A DNA stretch of 19,738 nt, taken from NCBI GenBank assembly GCA_023485715.1, contig JAMCZG010000053.1, positions 1 through 19,738 on the forward strand, read 5' to 3'. A program made the position numbers and the translations under genes. The notes under the pieces were generated by a model. It worked only from the letters and a program-made list of their open reading frames with translations. It did no database searches and was not told where the DNA came from. The stretch is from Patescibacteria group bacterium. GTDB taxonomy: Bacteria; Patescibacteriota; Microgenomatia; Levybacterales; UBA12049. Below are positions 11,903 to 19,260 of this stretch, piece after piece (positions within the stretch are counted from its first letter, which is position 1; every line of letters begins with the position of its first letter).

Positions 11903-13114
11903 ATGGAGAACCACCCCATCCCCCAGGACGTTACCGGTTTTAAATTTAAGTTAATCGGCGACATGACTGTTAAACAGTTTGCGTATCTTGCAGTCGGATG
12001 CGTTTTGGCGTTTATTTTCTTTAAGGCGCCGATTTACTGGTTTATAAAATTCCCCGTTTCTTTCCTTTCCGCAGCGCTGGGCGTATCCCTGGCGTTTTTA
12101 CCGATCGAGGGAAGGCCATTGGACACGATGTTTGGCAATTTTCTGAGAGCGCTTTTTTCTCCGAACCAATACGTTTACCAAAAACTCGGCGGTGAGCTTT
12201 TTGTGCCGATCGTTGTACAAAAAATTCAGGGGCCCGTAAGACAAACCCAGACGCAATCACAGGAAAAGCTTCAAATGTATCTGGCAAATATTCACCAGAG
12301 ACCGAAAGAAAAACACGATGAAAAAGAAATGATGTTTTTTAAATCCTTGACCTCGATGTTTAGCGGTGGCACAGGCCAACCAATGGTTTCTCCTCCGTCG
12401 TCCGGCCATCCCCGCATAATTTCGGCCGACGTTGAGGAAAAGAAAGAAGAGAAAAAGATAGAGGTTCAAAAACCCGAAAATCAAAATAATTTAAGCGAAA
12501 CACTCCAAAAAGAAGCGGCCCTGATCACAAAGGAGCTCGAGGAGGCAAAAAAAGAAGAGGCCGTACAAAAAGAGCCGGAGATTACGGCAAATATTCACCA
12601 AAAAGTGCTCGAACTCGAACAACAGCTAAACGAAGTTATGACACAGCGCAATCAACTCGAGCAGCAATTATTGAGTCTTAAAAAAACGATCGACACGCAA
12701 CAACAAAAAGTGTTTACGCCCGGAGTAATGCAACAAAGAGCAGAAACTCAAAACGTAAGAGTAATCCCAAAAACGATGGGTAAAACTGTGGGCGCGCCGA
12801 TAACCCCAGACGTGCCAAATTTAATAACCGGAATAGTAAAAGATCCCAGGGGAAACGTATTGCCTGGTATTTTAATCGAGGTAAAGGATAAAGACGGGAA
12901 CCCTGTCCGCGCGTTTAAAACTAACGGCCTGGGTCAGTTTGCGTCGGCAACACCGCTTTTAAACGGCACTTACACCGTAGCGTTTGAAGATCCGAAAGGA
13001 AAAAATAAATTTGATATCGTGGAACTTGTCGTATCGGGAGAAATAATTTCGCCGCTTGAGGTAATTTCAAGCGACGAACGCGAAGAATTAAGAAAAGCCC
13101 TGTTTAGCAATTAA
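11903..13114 (+). CDS. PrgI/VirB3-like protein fused to a carboxypeptidase-regulatory-like domain
   Basis: ATG 11903 gives 403 residues; a TTG at 11858 lies inside the promoter and is rejected. Residues 1-95 match the PrgI family (start HPIPQDVTG-F, then the FKLIGDMT motif and two membrane helices at about 24-40 and 44-67), the Gram-positive-type counterpart of VirB3 that works beside VirB4 in the inner membrane. Residues 100-175 are a linker. Residues 176-270 are a Lys/Glu/Gln-rich coiled coil. Residues 305-385 form a beta domain of the carboxypeptidase-regulatory type (ITGIVKDPRGNVLPGILIEV, then TNGLGQF and NGTYTVAF). PrgI alone is only about 100 residues, so this is an extended fusion. With both helices forming a hairpin, the long C-terminal part would be on the same side as the N-terminus. 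It is the first gene of a tight operon. Confidence 0.85.
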   Translation: MENHPIPQDVTGFKFKLIGDMTVKQFAYLAVGCVLAFIFFKAPIYWFIKFPVSFLSAALGVSLAFLPIEGRPLDTMFGNFLRALFSPNQYVYQKLGGELFVPIVVQKIQGPVRQTQTQSQEKLQMYLANIHQRPKEKHDEKEMMFFKSLTSMFSGGTGQPMVSPPSSGHPRIISADVEEKKEEKKIEVQKPENQNNLSETLQKEAALITKELEEAKKEEAVQKEPEITANIHQKVLELEQQLNEVMTQRNQLEQQLLSLKKTIDTQQQKVFTPGVMQQRAETQNVRVIPKTMGKTVGAPITPDVPNLITGIVKDPRGNVLPGILIEVKDKDGNPVRAFKTNGLGQFASATPLLNGTYTVAFEDPKGKNKFDIVELVVSGEIISPLEVISSDEREELRKALFSN

Positions 13115-13116
13115 TT

Positions 13117-13770
13117 ATGGCGATCGATAAACCGAATAAAGTAAAAGCCGGGTCGACCCAAAAGTTTACCGAAATAATCGATATCGAGGAAGATATCGTA
13201 TTTATGACGGGTGGATATGCGTGCCTGATCACAGAAATCCAGGCGACTAACTTTTCGCTTTTGTCAAAAGAGGAGCAAAACACAAAAATATATTCCTATG
13301 CGTCGCTTTTAAACTCGCTTTCGTTTCCGATACAGGTTTTGATCCGGAATAAAAGAGTCGATATCTCGTCCTATTTAAAATCGCTCGAAGAGGAAATAAA
13401 AAAATCGACAAACGAAAAACTCTCCTTGCAAATAAGCTTGTACCACGATTTTGTGCAGGAGCTGATAAAAGTAAACGAGGTCCTCGATAAAAAATTCTAT
13501 ATCGTAATCCCATACTCTCCGCTCGAAAAAGGCGCGGCGAGTGTTATTAAAGACAAAAATTCAAAAGAGATGGCAAAACAGGCATTGCACACAAAATCCA
13601 GCTCTTTGAATACTCAGCTCGCAAGACTCGGACTTAAAGCAAAAACGCTCGAAAAAGAGGAATTGGTAAAACTTTATTATTCTATTTACAACGAAGAGGC
13701 AGAGGAAAATACACTAGCCGAAACAAGCCAAATAAAATCGCCGATAATCACGGCACAAAAAAACGTATGA
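13117..13770 (+). CDS. TraC-like protein, VirB4 N-terminal-domain relative
   Basis: A 217-residue soluble protein that starts 2 nt after the PrgI-like gene and overlaps the VirB4 start by 4 nt (ATGA). The central part has the features of the TraC/VirB4 N-terminal domain: an early strand pair (FTEIIDIEEDIVFMTGGYAC), a run around SFPIQVLIRNKRVDI (residues 68-82) and the strand FYIVIPYSP (127-135). There is no Walker motif. CPR and some Gram-positive systems carry such a stand-alone protein directly before VirB4, where it may pair with the ATPase as an additional N-terminal domain. The stop is TGA, supporting the standard code. The assignment rests on pattern and context. Confidence 0.7.
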   Translation: MAIDKPNKVKAGSTQKFTEIIDIEEDIVFMTGGYACLITEIQATNFSLLSKEEQNTKIYSYASLLNSLSFPIQVLIRNKRVDISSYLKSLEEEIKKSTNEKLSLQISLYHDFVQELIKVNEVLDKKFYIVIPYSPLEKGAASVIKDKNSKEMAKQALHTKSSSLNTQLARLGLKAKTLEKEELVKLYYSIYNEEAEENTLAETSQIKSPIITAQKNV

Positions 13771-15746
13771 GTTTATTCGGTAAAAACAAAAAACAAGCTA
13801 TAGCTCCGAAACCAGCCGTTAGTAACGCGATACCGACTGTCGAAAAAGGCATGGTATCTTTAATCGATATTATCGCGCCGTCTTCGATCGAGGTCGATTT
13901 TCGTTATATCAGAATCGGGGAAAGGTTTTACAGGACTTTTTTTATCGTCGGCTATCCCCGATTTGTATCGCCGAATTGGCTCGAGCCGTTAATCGATTTT
14001 GGAAACACGATGAATATTTCGATGTTTTGTTATCCCACCTTTTCGGGCGACGTGTTGACAGATCTTAGGAGGAAAGTTGCCGAAATGGAGGCGACTATTT
14101 CGTCGGAGGCAGAACAAGGAAGAGTGATCGACCCGAAAGTCACGGCCGCACTGGAAGACGCGCTGGCGCTACAGGAAGAACTCGCAAAAGGCGTCGAACG
14201 GTTTTTCCAATTCAGTCTATATGTTACTATTTCCTCAAAAACTTTACCGGAGCTCGAAGAAACTTCTAAAAAACTACTAACCACTCTGTCTTCGCTTTTA
14301 ATCGTTCCCAAAACCGCGACGCTCCAGATGGAGGACGGGTTTAAAAGCTGTATCCCGCTCGGGGTCGACAGGCTTTACACGACCCGGAACATGGACACGA
14401 CATCGCTTGCGTCCACTTTTCCGTTTACTTCGGCAACCCTAACCCAGGACAGAGGAGTTATGTACGGAATTAACGAGCAGAACGGGTCGCTTATAATTTT
14501 CGACAGATTCTCGCTCGAAAACGCAAACGAAGTAGTCCTGGGAAAATCGGGTGCAGGAAAATCCTACCTAATAAAACTCGAAGTAATGCGCCAGTTTATG
14601 TTCGGGACTGAGGTGATTATCGTCGACCCCGAAGGGGAATATCATTCTTTGGCCCAAACTATGGGAGGAGAGGTAGTCGCGTTTTCCCCGTCTTCTCCGA
14701 TAAAAATAAATCCGTTTGATCTTTCGGGGATGTACGAAGAAGGAGAGAACGAATTGGGTCTTAAAATTTTATCTTTGCACGCGCTTCTTAGAATCGTCCT
14801 TGGCACACTAGACGCCGCCCAGGACGCAATTTTAGACAGGGCCCTGGTCGAAACCTATCGCCAAAAAGGAATAACGCAAGACCCGGCAACTCAAAAAAAC
14901 GAACCGCCGTTAATGGAGGATCTTTATAAAACCCTTATCGGTACCGAAGACCCTGCTGCCAGAGAACTCGCCTTAAGGCTTGAAAAATTTATAAAAGGAA
15001 GTTTGAGTGGAATATTTAATCAGCAGTCTAATTTTGATATTAAAAATCCTCTGACGGTTTTTTCGATTAAAGGCCTCGAAGACCAGCTCCGGCCGATCGC
15101 GATGCACATTATCCTGGACTTTGTCTGGACAAGAATTCGAAAAACGCTTAAAAAAAGACTTTTGATTTTAGATGAAGCGTGGTACATGATGAAATACGAA
15201 GACTCTGCTTCTTTTGTTTACGGGATCGCAAAAAGGGCACGAAAATACTATTTGGGATTAACAACTGCCACGCAAGACGTCGAAGACTTTTTGTCGACCG
15301 ATTATGGAAAAGCCGTGTTGTCTAATTCGTCGATACAGATGCTTTTAAAACAAGGAACCGCCGAAGTAGATTTAATTTCTAAAACTTTTTATCTTTCCGA
15401 GGGTGAAAAAGAACTATTATTATCTGCCGATATCGGGGAAGGCCTGTTTTTTGCCGGACAAAACCACGTCGCGATAAAAGTTATCGCTGCGCCTTTTGAA
15501 CACACGCTTATCACGTCTAATCCACAAGACATTGTCCGGGCACAAGAACAAAAAACACAAGATGCGATCGAAAAGATTCCTGAAAATAAAGAACCCGTGC
15601 CGACAACAAACGCTCCTGTTTCCCAAGGCGTAACCGCTCAAGCATCCACTATGCCCATGTCAGCATCCCAACAATCACCCGCTACTCCGCAAGCACCTAC
15701 CCCAGCAAGTCAGCCTAACCCTAATCCAACGGGCGTAAATACGTAA
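13767..15746 (+). CDS. virB4: VirB4/TraC-type conjugation ATPase
   Basis: A 659-residue cytoplasmic ATPase that powers T4SS assembly and function at the inner membrane. Residues 30-230 form the VirB4 N-terminal domain (FRYIRIGERFYRTFFIVGYP at 45-64). The motor domain has Walker A GKSGAGKS (259-266), the VDPEGEY motif (286-292), NPFDL (315-319), Walker B LLILDEAW (465-472) with E470, and the TTATQDVEDF segment (499-508) holding the conserved Gln. All catalytic elements are intact. The C-terminal ~65 residues are Pro/Gln/Thr-rich and disordered. The start overlaps the TraC-like gene by ATGA, implying translational coupling. VirB4 is the most conserved T4SS component and the firmest call of the locus. 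No VirB11 or VirD4 ATPase is present in this window. Confidence 0.95.
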   Translation: MSLFGKNKKQAIAPKPAVSNAIPTVEKGMVSLIDIIAPSSIEVDFRYIRIGERFYRTFFIVGYPRFVSPNWLEPLIDFGNTMNISMFCYPTFSGDVLTDLRRKVAEMEATISSEAEQGRVIDPKVTAALEDALALQEELAKGVERFFQFSLYVTISSKTLPELEETSKKLLTTLSSLLIVPKTATLQMEDGFKSCIPLGVDRLYTTRNMDTTSLASTFPFTSATLTQDRGVMYGINEQNGSLIIFDRFSLENANEVVLGKSGAGKSYLIKLEVMRQFMFGTEVIIVDPEGEYHSLAQTMGGEVVAFSPSSPIKINPFDLSGMYEEGENELGLKILSLHALLRIVLGTLDAAQDAILDRALVETYRQKGITQDPATQKNEPPLMEDLYKTLIGTEDPAARELALRLEKFIKGSLSGIFNQQSNFDIKNPLTVFSIKGLEDQLRPIAMHIILDFVWTRIRKTLKKRLLILDEAWYMMKYEDSASFVYGIAKRARKYYLGLTTATQDVEDFLSTDYGKAVLSNSSIQMLLKQGTAEVDLISKTFYLSEGEKELLLSADIGEGLFFAGQNHVAIKVIAAPFEHTLITSNPQDIVRAQEQKTQDAIEKIPENKEPVPTTNAPVSQGVTAQASTMPMSASQQSPATPQAPTPASQPNPNPTGVNT

Positions 15747-15763
15747 TTATTAAAACATAAAAC

Positions 15764-17398
15764 ATGGATCAAGAAAAACCTGCTGCGACCAAAAACAAAA
15801 CCGTTAATATCGCCGTTTTAAAAACGCTTCTTCGGCGCACTCAAGCACAGACCCCAGAATTAATCGATTTTGTAACCTCGGGTGCTGTAATCAGAAACGG
15901 AGATGTCGATCCTGATTTAATAAAAAAAATTTCTGTTTTAATCGACGTCGACTTGGCCAACCGACTGCGTCAAGAAGAAGCAGAAGCAACCAGCTCCCCT
16001 GAAAAACCGTTAAACGATCTTTTGTATCAGCAATTAATTAAATCTGCCTTAACCAAAGCAGGATTATCATATTTTGACGTACAAAAAATTCCGATAGAAA
16101 TTGTCCCGATCGGAAAAAAAATAATCGACGATCTTGCCAAAGAGGCAAAAAATCAGCTCAGGGAAAAAGTCGACCAAAAACAACAGGCAATAATATATTC
16201 GCCCGAAGAACCCAAAAAACAAGAAAAAATCCCCCAAGCTGTTCCAGGAAGCGAAAAACTCTTAATATTATTTGATCCTCAGCTCGACGACGAGAAAGTT
16301 AAAAAATACAGAACTCAACTCATAACAAGACTCGAAGAAATGAATAAAGACGAAAAAGATCCCGGAGGCGGGGACGAGGTCTTAAAGGATTTGGCAAGGA
16401 TTGCGGAGGTCGAGCAAAGAGAATCCGGGGATGAGGCAAAAATCGTGTTACCAAAAAATGTTGCCGAGATGAAAAAAATCTATCACGAAGAAGAAAAAGC
16501 GCAGGGCTTTGAAAAAGCGACAGCGCAAGAAATTCCCGGCGAAGAAGAGAAAAAAGAAGCCGTATCGTCTTTTGGAGAAAACGCAAAATTTGATTATTCT
16601 CAAAAAACACCCCAACAGCGTTTTTTTGATCAAGAACCGGTATCCGAAAACGACGAGTATGAAGAATTTATAGAGCGTCCGGTGCAACAAGAAGAAAAAG
16701 AAGAACTTGTCGCCGCCCCCATTATCATGAGACCCCCTCCCGCAAGCATTCCCCGGGGCTCAACAGAAACTGAACAACCCCAAAAACAAAGGCAAGGAGG
16801 GTTTGTGGACACAGTTAATAACCTTAGGGGTAGGGCGTCAAATGCCAGATCCGTTGCGACCCGTATGGCAAAAAGACAAATCGGAAAAACAGTCGCAAGA
16901 CAAGCGGTTGCGCAGGGAGTAAGGACTGTGATGACAAGCGCTGCCGCAGCGACAAGTGAATTCACGGTACCGGTTTTAATAGCTATTATAGGTATTTTTA
17001 TAATTATGCTTGCTGTTTTTGTGCTAATAATGATGCTTACGGGCGGTAACGATATAGAAACAACAATTCCTACAACAATCGAAGGATTAACCCTCACACA
17101 AACAGGGCCGGTTAAAGTCGACAAGAACACAGAAATAACCTATACGATCACTGCCACTTACAATAATTTGGACAAAAACGATATTATTATTTCCGACTAT
17201 CTCGAAGGAGACGCTTCAATCTTAACTGCTAGTATGCCATGGAAATTTACAATTGATAACGTAAACGCGATTCATTGGTCGCTAAAAGAGAATACGGGAA
17301 CATCTTCCTTCGAGGTGAAAGTAAAAACAGGAGACAATGGCCAAATCAAAAACCATGTCACAGCCGAACTTGTGCAAGTCCAGCCAAACGCGCCATAA
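15764..17398 (+). CDS. Single-pass membrane protein with external DUF11-like domain
   Basis: A 544-residue protein starting 17 nt after virB4. Residues 1-135 are helical and probably folded in the cytoplasm. Residues 140-345 are charged, rich in Glu, Lys, Gln and Pro, and likely disordered. Residues 350-395 are basic and Ala-rich. A single membrane helix spans about 402-426 (VPVLIAIIGIFIIMLAVFVL). The C-terminal domain (441-535) has a DUF11/Ig-like beta pattern: LTQTGPVKVDKNTEITYTIT, then ISDYL, MPWKF and HWSLKENTG. DUF11-type domains are usually extracellular repeats of surface proteins; here a single copy faces outside if the N-terminus is inside. A bitopic protein in the core operon could link the cytoplasmic ATPase to the cell surface, in the manner of VirB8/VirB10, but no homology to those is visible. 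Confidence 0.72.
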   Translation: MDQEKPAATKNKTVNIAVLKTLLRRTQAQTPELIDFVTSGAVIRNGDVDPDLIKKISVLIDVDLANRLRQEEAEATSSPEKPLNDLLYQQLIKSALTKAGLSYFDVQKIPIEIVPIGKKIIDDLAKEAKNQLREKVDQKQQAIIYSPEEPKKQEKIPQAVPGSEKLLILFDPQLDDEKVKKYRTQLITRLEEMNKDEKDPGGGDEVLKDLARIAEVEQRESGDEAKIVLPKNVAEMKKIYHEEEKAQGFEKATAQEIPGEEEKKEAVSSFGENAKFDYSQKTPQQRFFDQEPVSENDEYEEFIERPVQQEEKEELVAAPIIMRPPPASIPRGSTETEQPQKQRQGGFVDTVNNLRGRASNARSVATRMAKRQIGKTVARQAVAQGVRTVMTSAAAATSEFTVPVLIAIIGIFIIMLAVFVLIMMLTGGNDIETTIPTTIEGLTLTQTGPVKVDKNTEITYTITATYNNLDKNDIIISDYLEGDASILTASMPWKFTIDNVNAIHWSLKENTGTSSFEVKVKTGDNGQIKNHVTAELVQVQPNAP

Positions 17399-17410
17399 TA
17401 AAATTAACAG

Positions 17411-18046
17411 ATGAATAAAAAAATACTTTTTTTGTTATCATTTTTTGTCACCATTATTTTTTTTGCGCTTTCCGTTAAGACGCTTTATGCTCAAGACGTT
17501 CAGTGCCCAACCGAAGGAAACACATCAACCTGCACAACTCAAGTCGGCGAAGGTTCTGTCGAATCTCCCGAAACAAACCCACCAGAGCTACCTCCCAATA
17601 ACACTAACTCTCCACTAAATCTACCCGATATTTGCTCTACCATATCTCAAGGACCATATCAGGGTCCATCTCATCAAAATCTCCTAGCTTGGGATTTTGC
17701 CGTGCCAAGAGGAACTCCCGTTTATTCAACATTCGCTGGGACAGTAACAAGAACTGGACAGTATCAAGGAACTTGTAAATGGAGCAAAAATGATAACTAC
17801 GACAAATGGTGTAGCCCAACTGAGAAATATGGTATCTGGATCGAAATTCAACGCTCGGATGGTGTATTCGCAAGATATGCACATTTTACTCCGGAAAGTA
17901 TCGCAAAAATACAATCCTTAAGCAAAGTTTCCGAAGGAGAATTTATTGGTTGGGTTGATAGCACTGGTTTAAGCACTGGGAATCACTTACATTATCAGCT
18001 ATCTGATATAAGTGTAGTCCCAGACGCAATAAAAGCATGTCAATAA
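17411..18046 (+). CDS. Secreted M23-family metallopeptidase
   Basis: A 211-residue exported protein. Residues 1-27 are a signal peptide ending TLYA-Q. A Pro/Asn/Thr-rich linker (30-75) with two cysteines leads to an M23/LytM-type domain (80-205). Its core reads AWDFAVPRGTPVYSTFAGTV (93-112) with Zn ligand candidate D95; His158 lies in YAHF and His192/His194 in HLHY, matching the catalytic HxH. The first His ligand is probably His88, seven residues before D95, in place of the classical H-x3-D spacing; M23 relatives with an ALDF-type motif show similar spacing. Such enzymes cut peptide cross-links of peptidoglycan. As the last gene of the core operon, 12 nt after the previous stop, it probably makes room in the cell wall for the apparatus. 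Confidence 0.85.
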   Translation: MNKKILFLLSFFVTIIFFALSVKTLYAQDVQCPTEGNTSTCTTQVGEGSVESPETNPPELPPNNTNSPLNLPDICSTISQGPYQGPSHQNLLAWDFAVPRGTPVYSTFAGTVTRTGQYQGTCKWSKNDNYDKWCSPTEKYGIWIEIQRSDGVFARYAHFTPESIAKIQSLSKVSEGEFIGWVDSTGLSTGNHLHYQLSDISVVPDAIKACQ

Positions 18047-18067
18047 ATAATAATTGGGTTGTTTTGA

Positions 18068-18073
18068 TATAAT
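18068..18073 (+). promoter_or_regulatory. Consensus -10 box before the propeller-like gene
   Basis: A perfect TATAAT lies 10 nt before the ATG at 18084, after the stop of the M23 gene. No good -35 is seen 16-18 nt upstream. Transcription would start about 3-4 nt before the ATG, so the leader would be nearly absent. Confidence 0.45.
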
Positions 18074-18083
18074 TAACTTAAAT

Positions 18084-19256
18084 ATGTTGCTTAGAAAAAT
18101 TTATGAGATCCCAATATTAATAAAATTATTATTTTTGTTTCTGATTATAGTAATCCCCATTGGATTTTTATTATTGAAGCTTTCAATAAATAAACAAAGA
18201 GAAAATATTCCCAAATATGAAAAACCAACGCCAATAATAAGTAGTGGGTTATTCCCAACAACTAAATTAACTCCTGCAATTACAGACCCTGAACTAAAGC
18301 AGATCAAAGTAAACAATACCAATATTAATAATGTTCATTTCCCTTCTGTATATAACACCACTTTGTATTATTATTCAAGTAAAGAAAATAATTTTAAGAC
18401 TGCTTCACTAGACAATCTTCGCGAGAAAACATTATCTGATAATATCAATCTCGATATTGAATTTATTAGAGATATTACTTGGTCGCAAGATAAAAAACAT
18501 GCAATTTTAACAATAGAAAATGATAAATATCGTCTTCGCAATATTCGTAGCAACTTTTTATCCGAAGACGACGAAGACCTTGCTTTGACAAAATGGGTCT
18601 ATAATCTCGAAACAAAAAACATTAAAAAAATAGATACATCAATCAATTCTCCTGTTTTTTCGCCCGATGGGAAGTTTATCTTATATTATATTCTAGACCA
18701 AGATACATCTCAGTCTGTCTTTTATACCTCTACTATAGACGGCTCTTTTCCGCAGAAAATTATTAGTTTTCCTGGAGGAGAATATATGGCAAGCTCAATT
18801 TCGAATAATAACTTCATATTATCCCCTGTTTCAGAATTTCAGACTGAACAAAGCATTTATTATCTTCTTGATATAGCCAATAAAAATTTTAGAACAATTG
18901 AAATAAAAGGACTCGCATATGGAGCAAATAATTCTCAAAATAATAAATATTTTTTATTTCAAAAACTAATTAATAAGGATAGGTCATTAATGTTATATGA
19001 TCTCGAAATAAATCAAGAAAGGAGAATGTTAAACAATGCTGTTATAGAAAAAACTCTTTGGATTAATAATATTATCTATACTTTTGTCGGAAACGATCTT
19101 TATGTTATTAACCCTGTGTCTTTAAATAGCAACCATGCTATTCTTCCAGGGGGACTATCTGAATCAGCGATTGACTCAAGTAGTATAATTTTTGTTCCAC
19201 AATATAAGAATATCTATTATACAACTCAAAATAAATTAGGTTATTTATCTTTTTAA
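18084..19256 (+). CDS. Membrane-anchored beta-propeller-like protein
   Basis: ATG 18084 gives 390 residues; a TTG at 18054 lies before the -10 box and is rejected. Residues 10-37 are a strong N-terminal membrane anchor with no cleavage site. After a Pro/Thr-rich linker (45-75) the rest is beta-rich, with repeated blades typical of TolB/WD40-like propellers: ITWSQDKKHAILTI, SPVFSPDGKFILYY and later Asn/Tyr-rich versions such as NNKYFLFQK. The fold is clear by pattern, but the ligand or partner is not. The gene is visibly more A/T-rich than the T4SS genes upstream, with many AAT, ATT and TTA codons, so it may have a different history. It has its own -10 box and ends 4 nt from dnaN, which runs in the opposite direction. 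A link to the secretion apparatus is not certain. Confidence 0.72.
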   Translation: MLLRKIYEIPILIKLLFLFLIIVIPIGFLLLKLSINKQRENIPKYEKPTPIISSGLFPTTKLTPAITDPELKQIKVNNTNINNVHFPSVYNTTLYYYSSKENNFKTASLDNLREKTLSDNINLDIEFIRDITWSQDKKHAILTIENDKYRLRNIRSNFLSEDDEDLALTKWVYNLETKNIKKIDTSINSPVFSPDGKFILYYILDQDTSQSVFYTSTIDGSFPQKIISFPGGEYMASSISNNNFILSPVSEFQTEQSIYYLLDIANKNFRTIEIKGLAYGANNSQNNKYFLFQKLINKDRSLMLYDLEINQERRMLNNAVIEKTLWINNIIYTFVGNDLYVINPVSLNSNHAILPGGLSESAIDSSSIIFVPQYKNIYYTTQNKLGYLSF

Positions 19257-19260
19257 TCCC

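Noticed and set aside
13117..13770. Recoding of UGA as an amino acid (as in Gracilibacteria and SR1)
   Set aside because: UGA serves as the stop in the ATGA overlap with virB4, and no in-frame UGA is needed in any gene.
16320..17130. Three minus-strand ORFs of 80-166 codons
   Set aside because: They are shadows of the DUF11-like membrane protein gene, produced by its Lys/Glu-rich codons; no start context or domain supports them.
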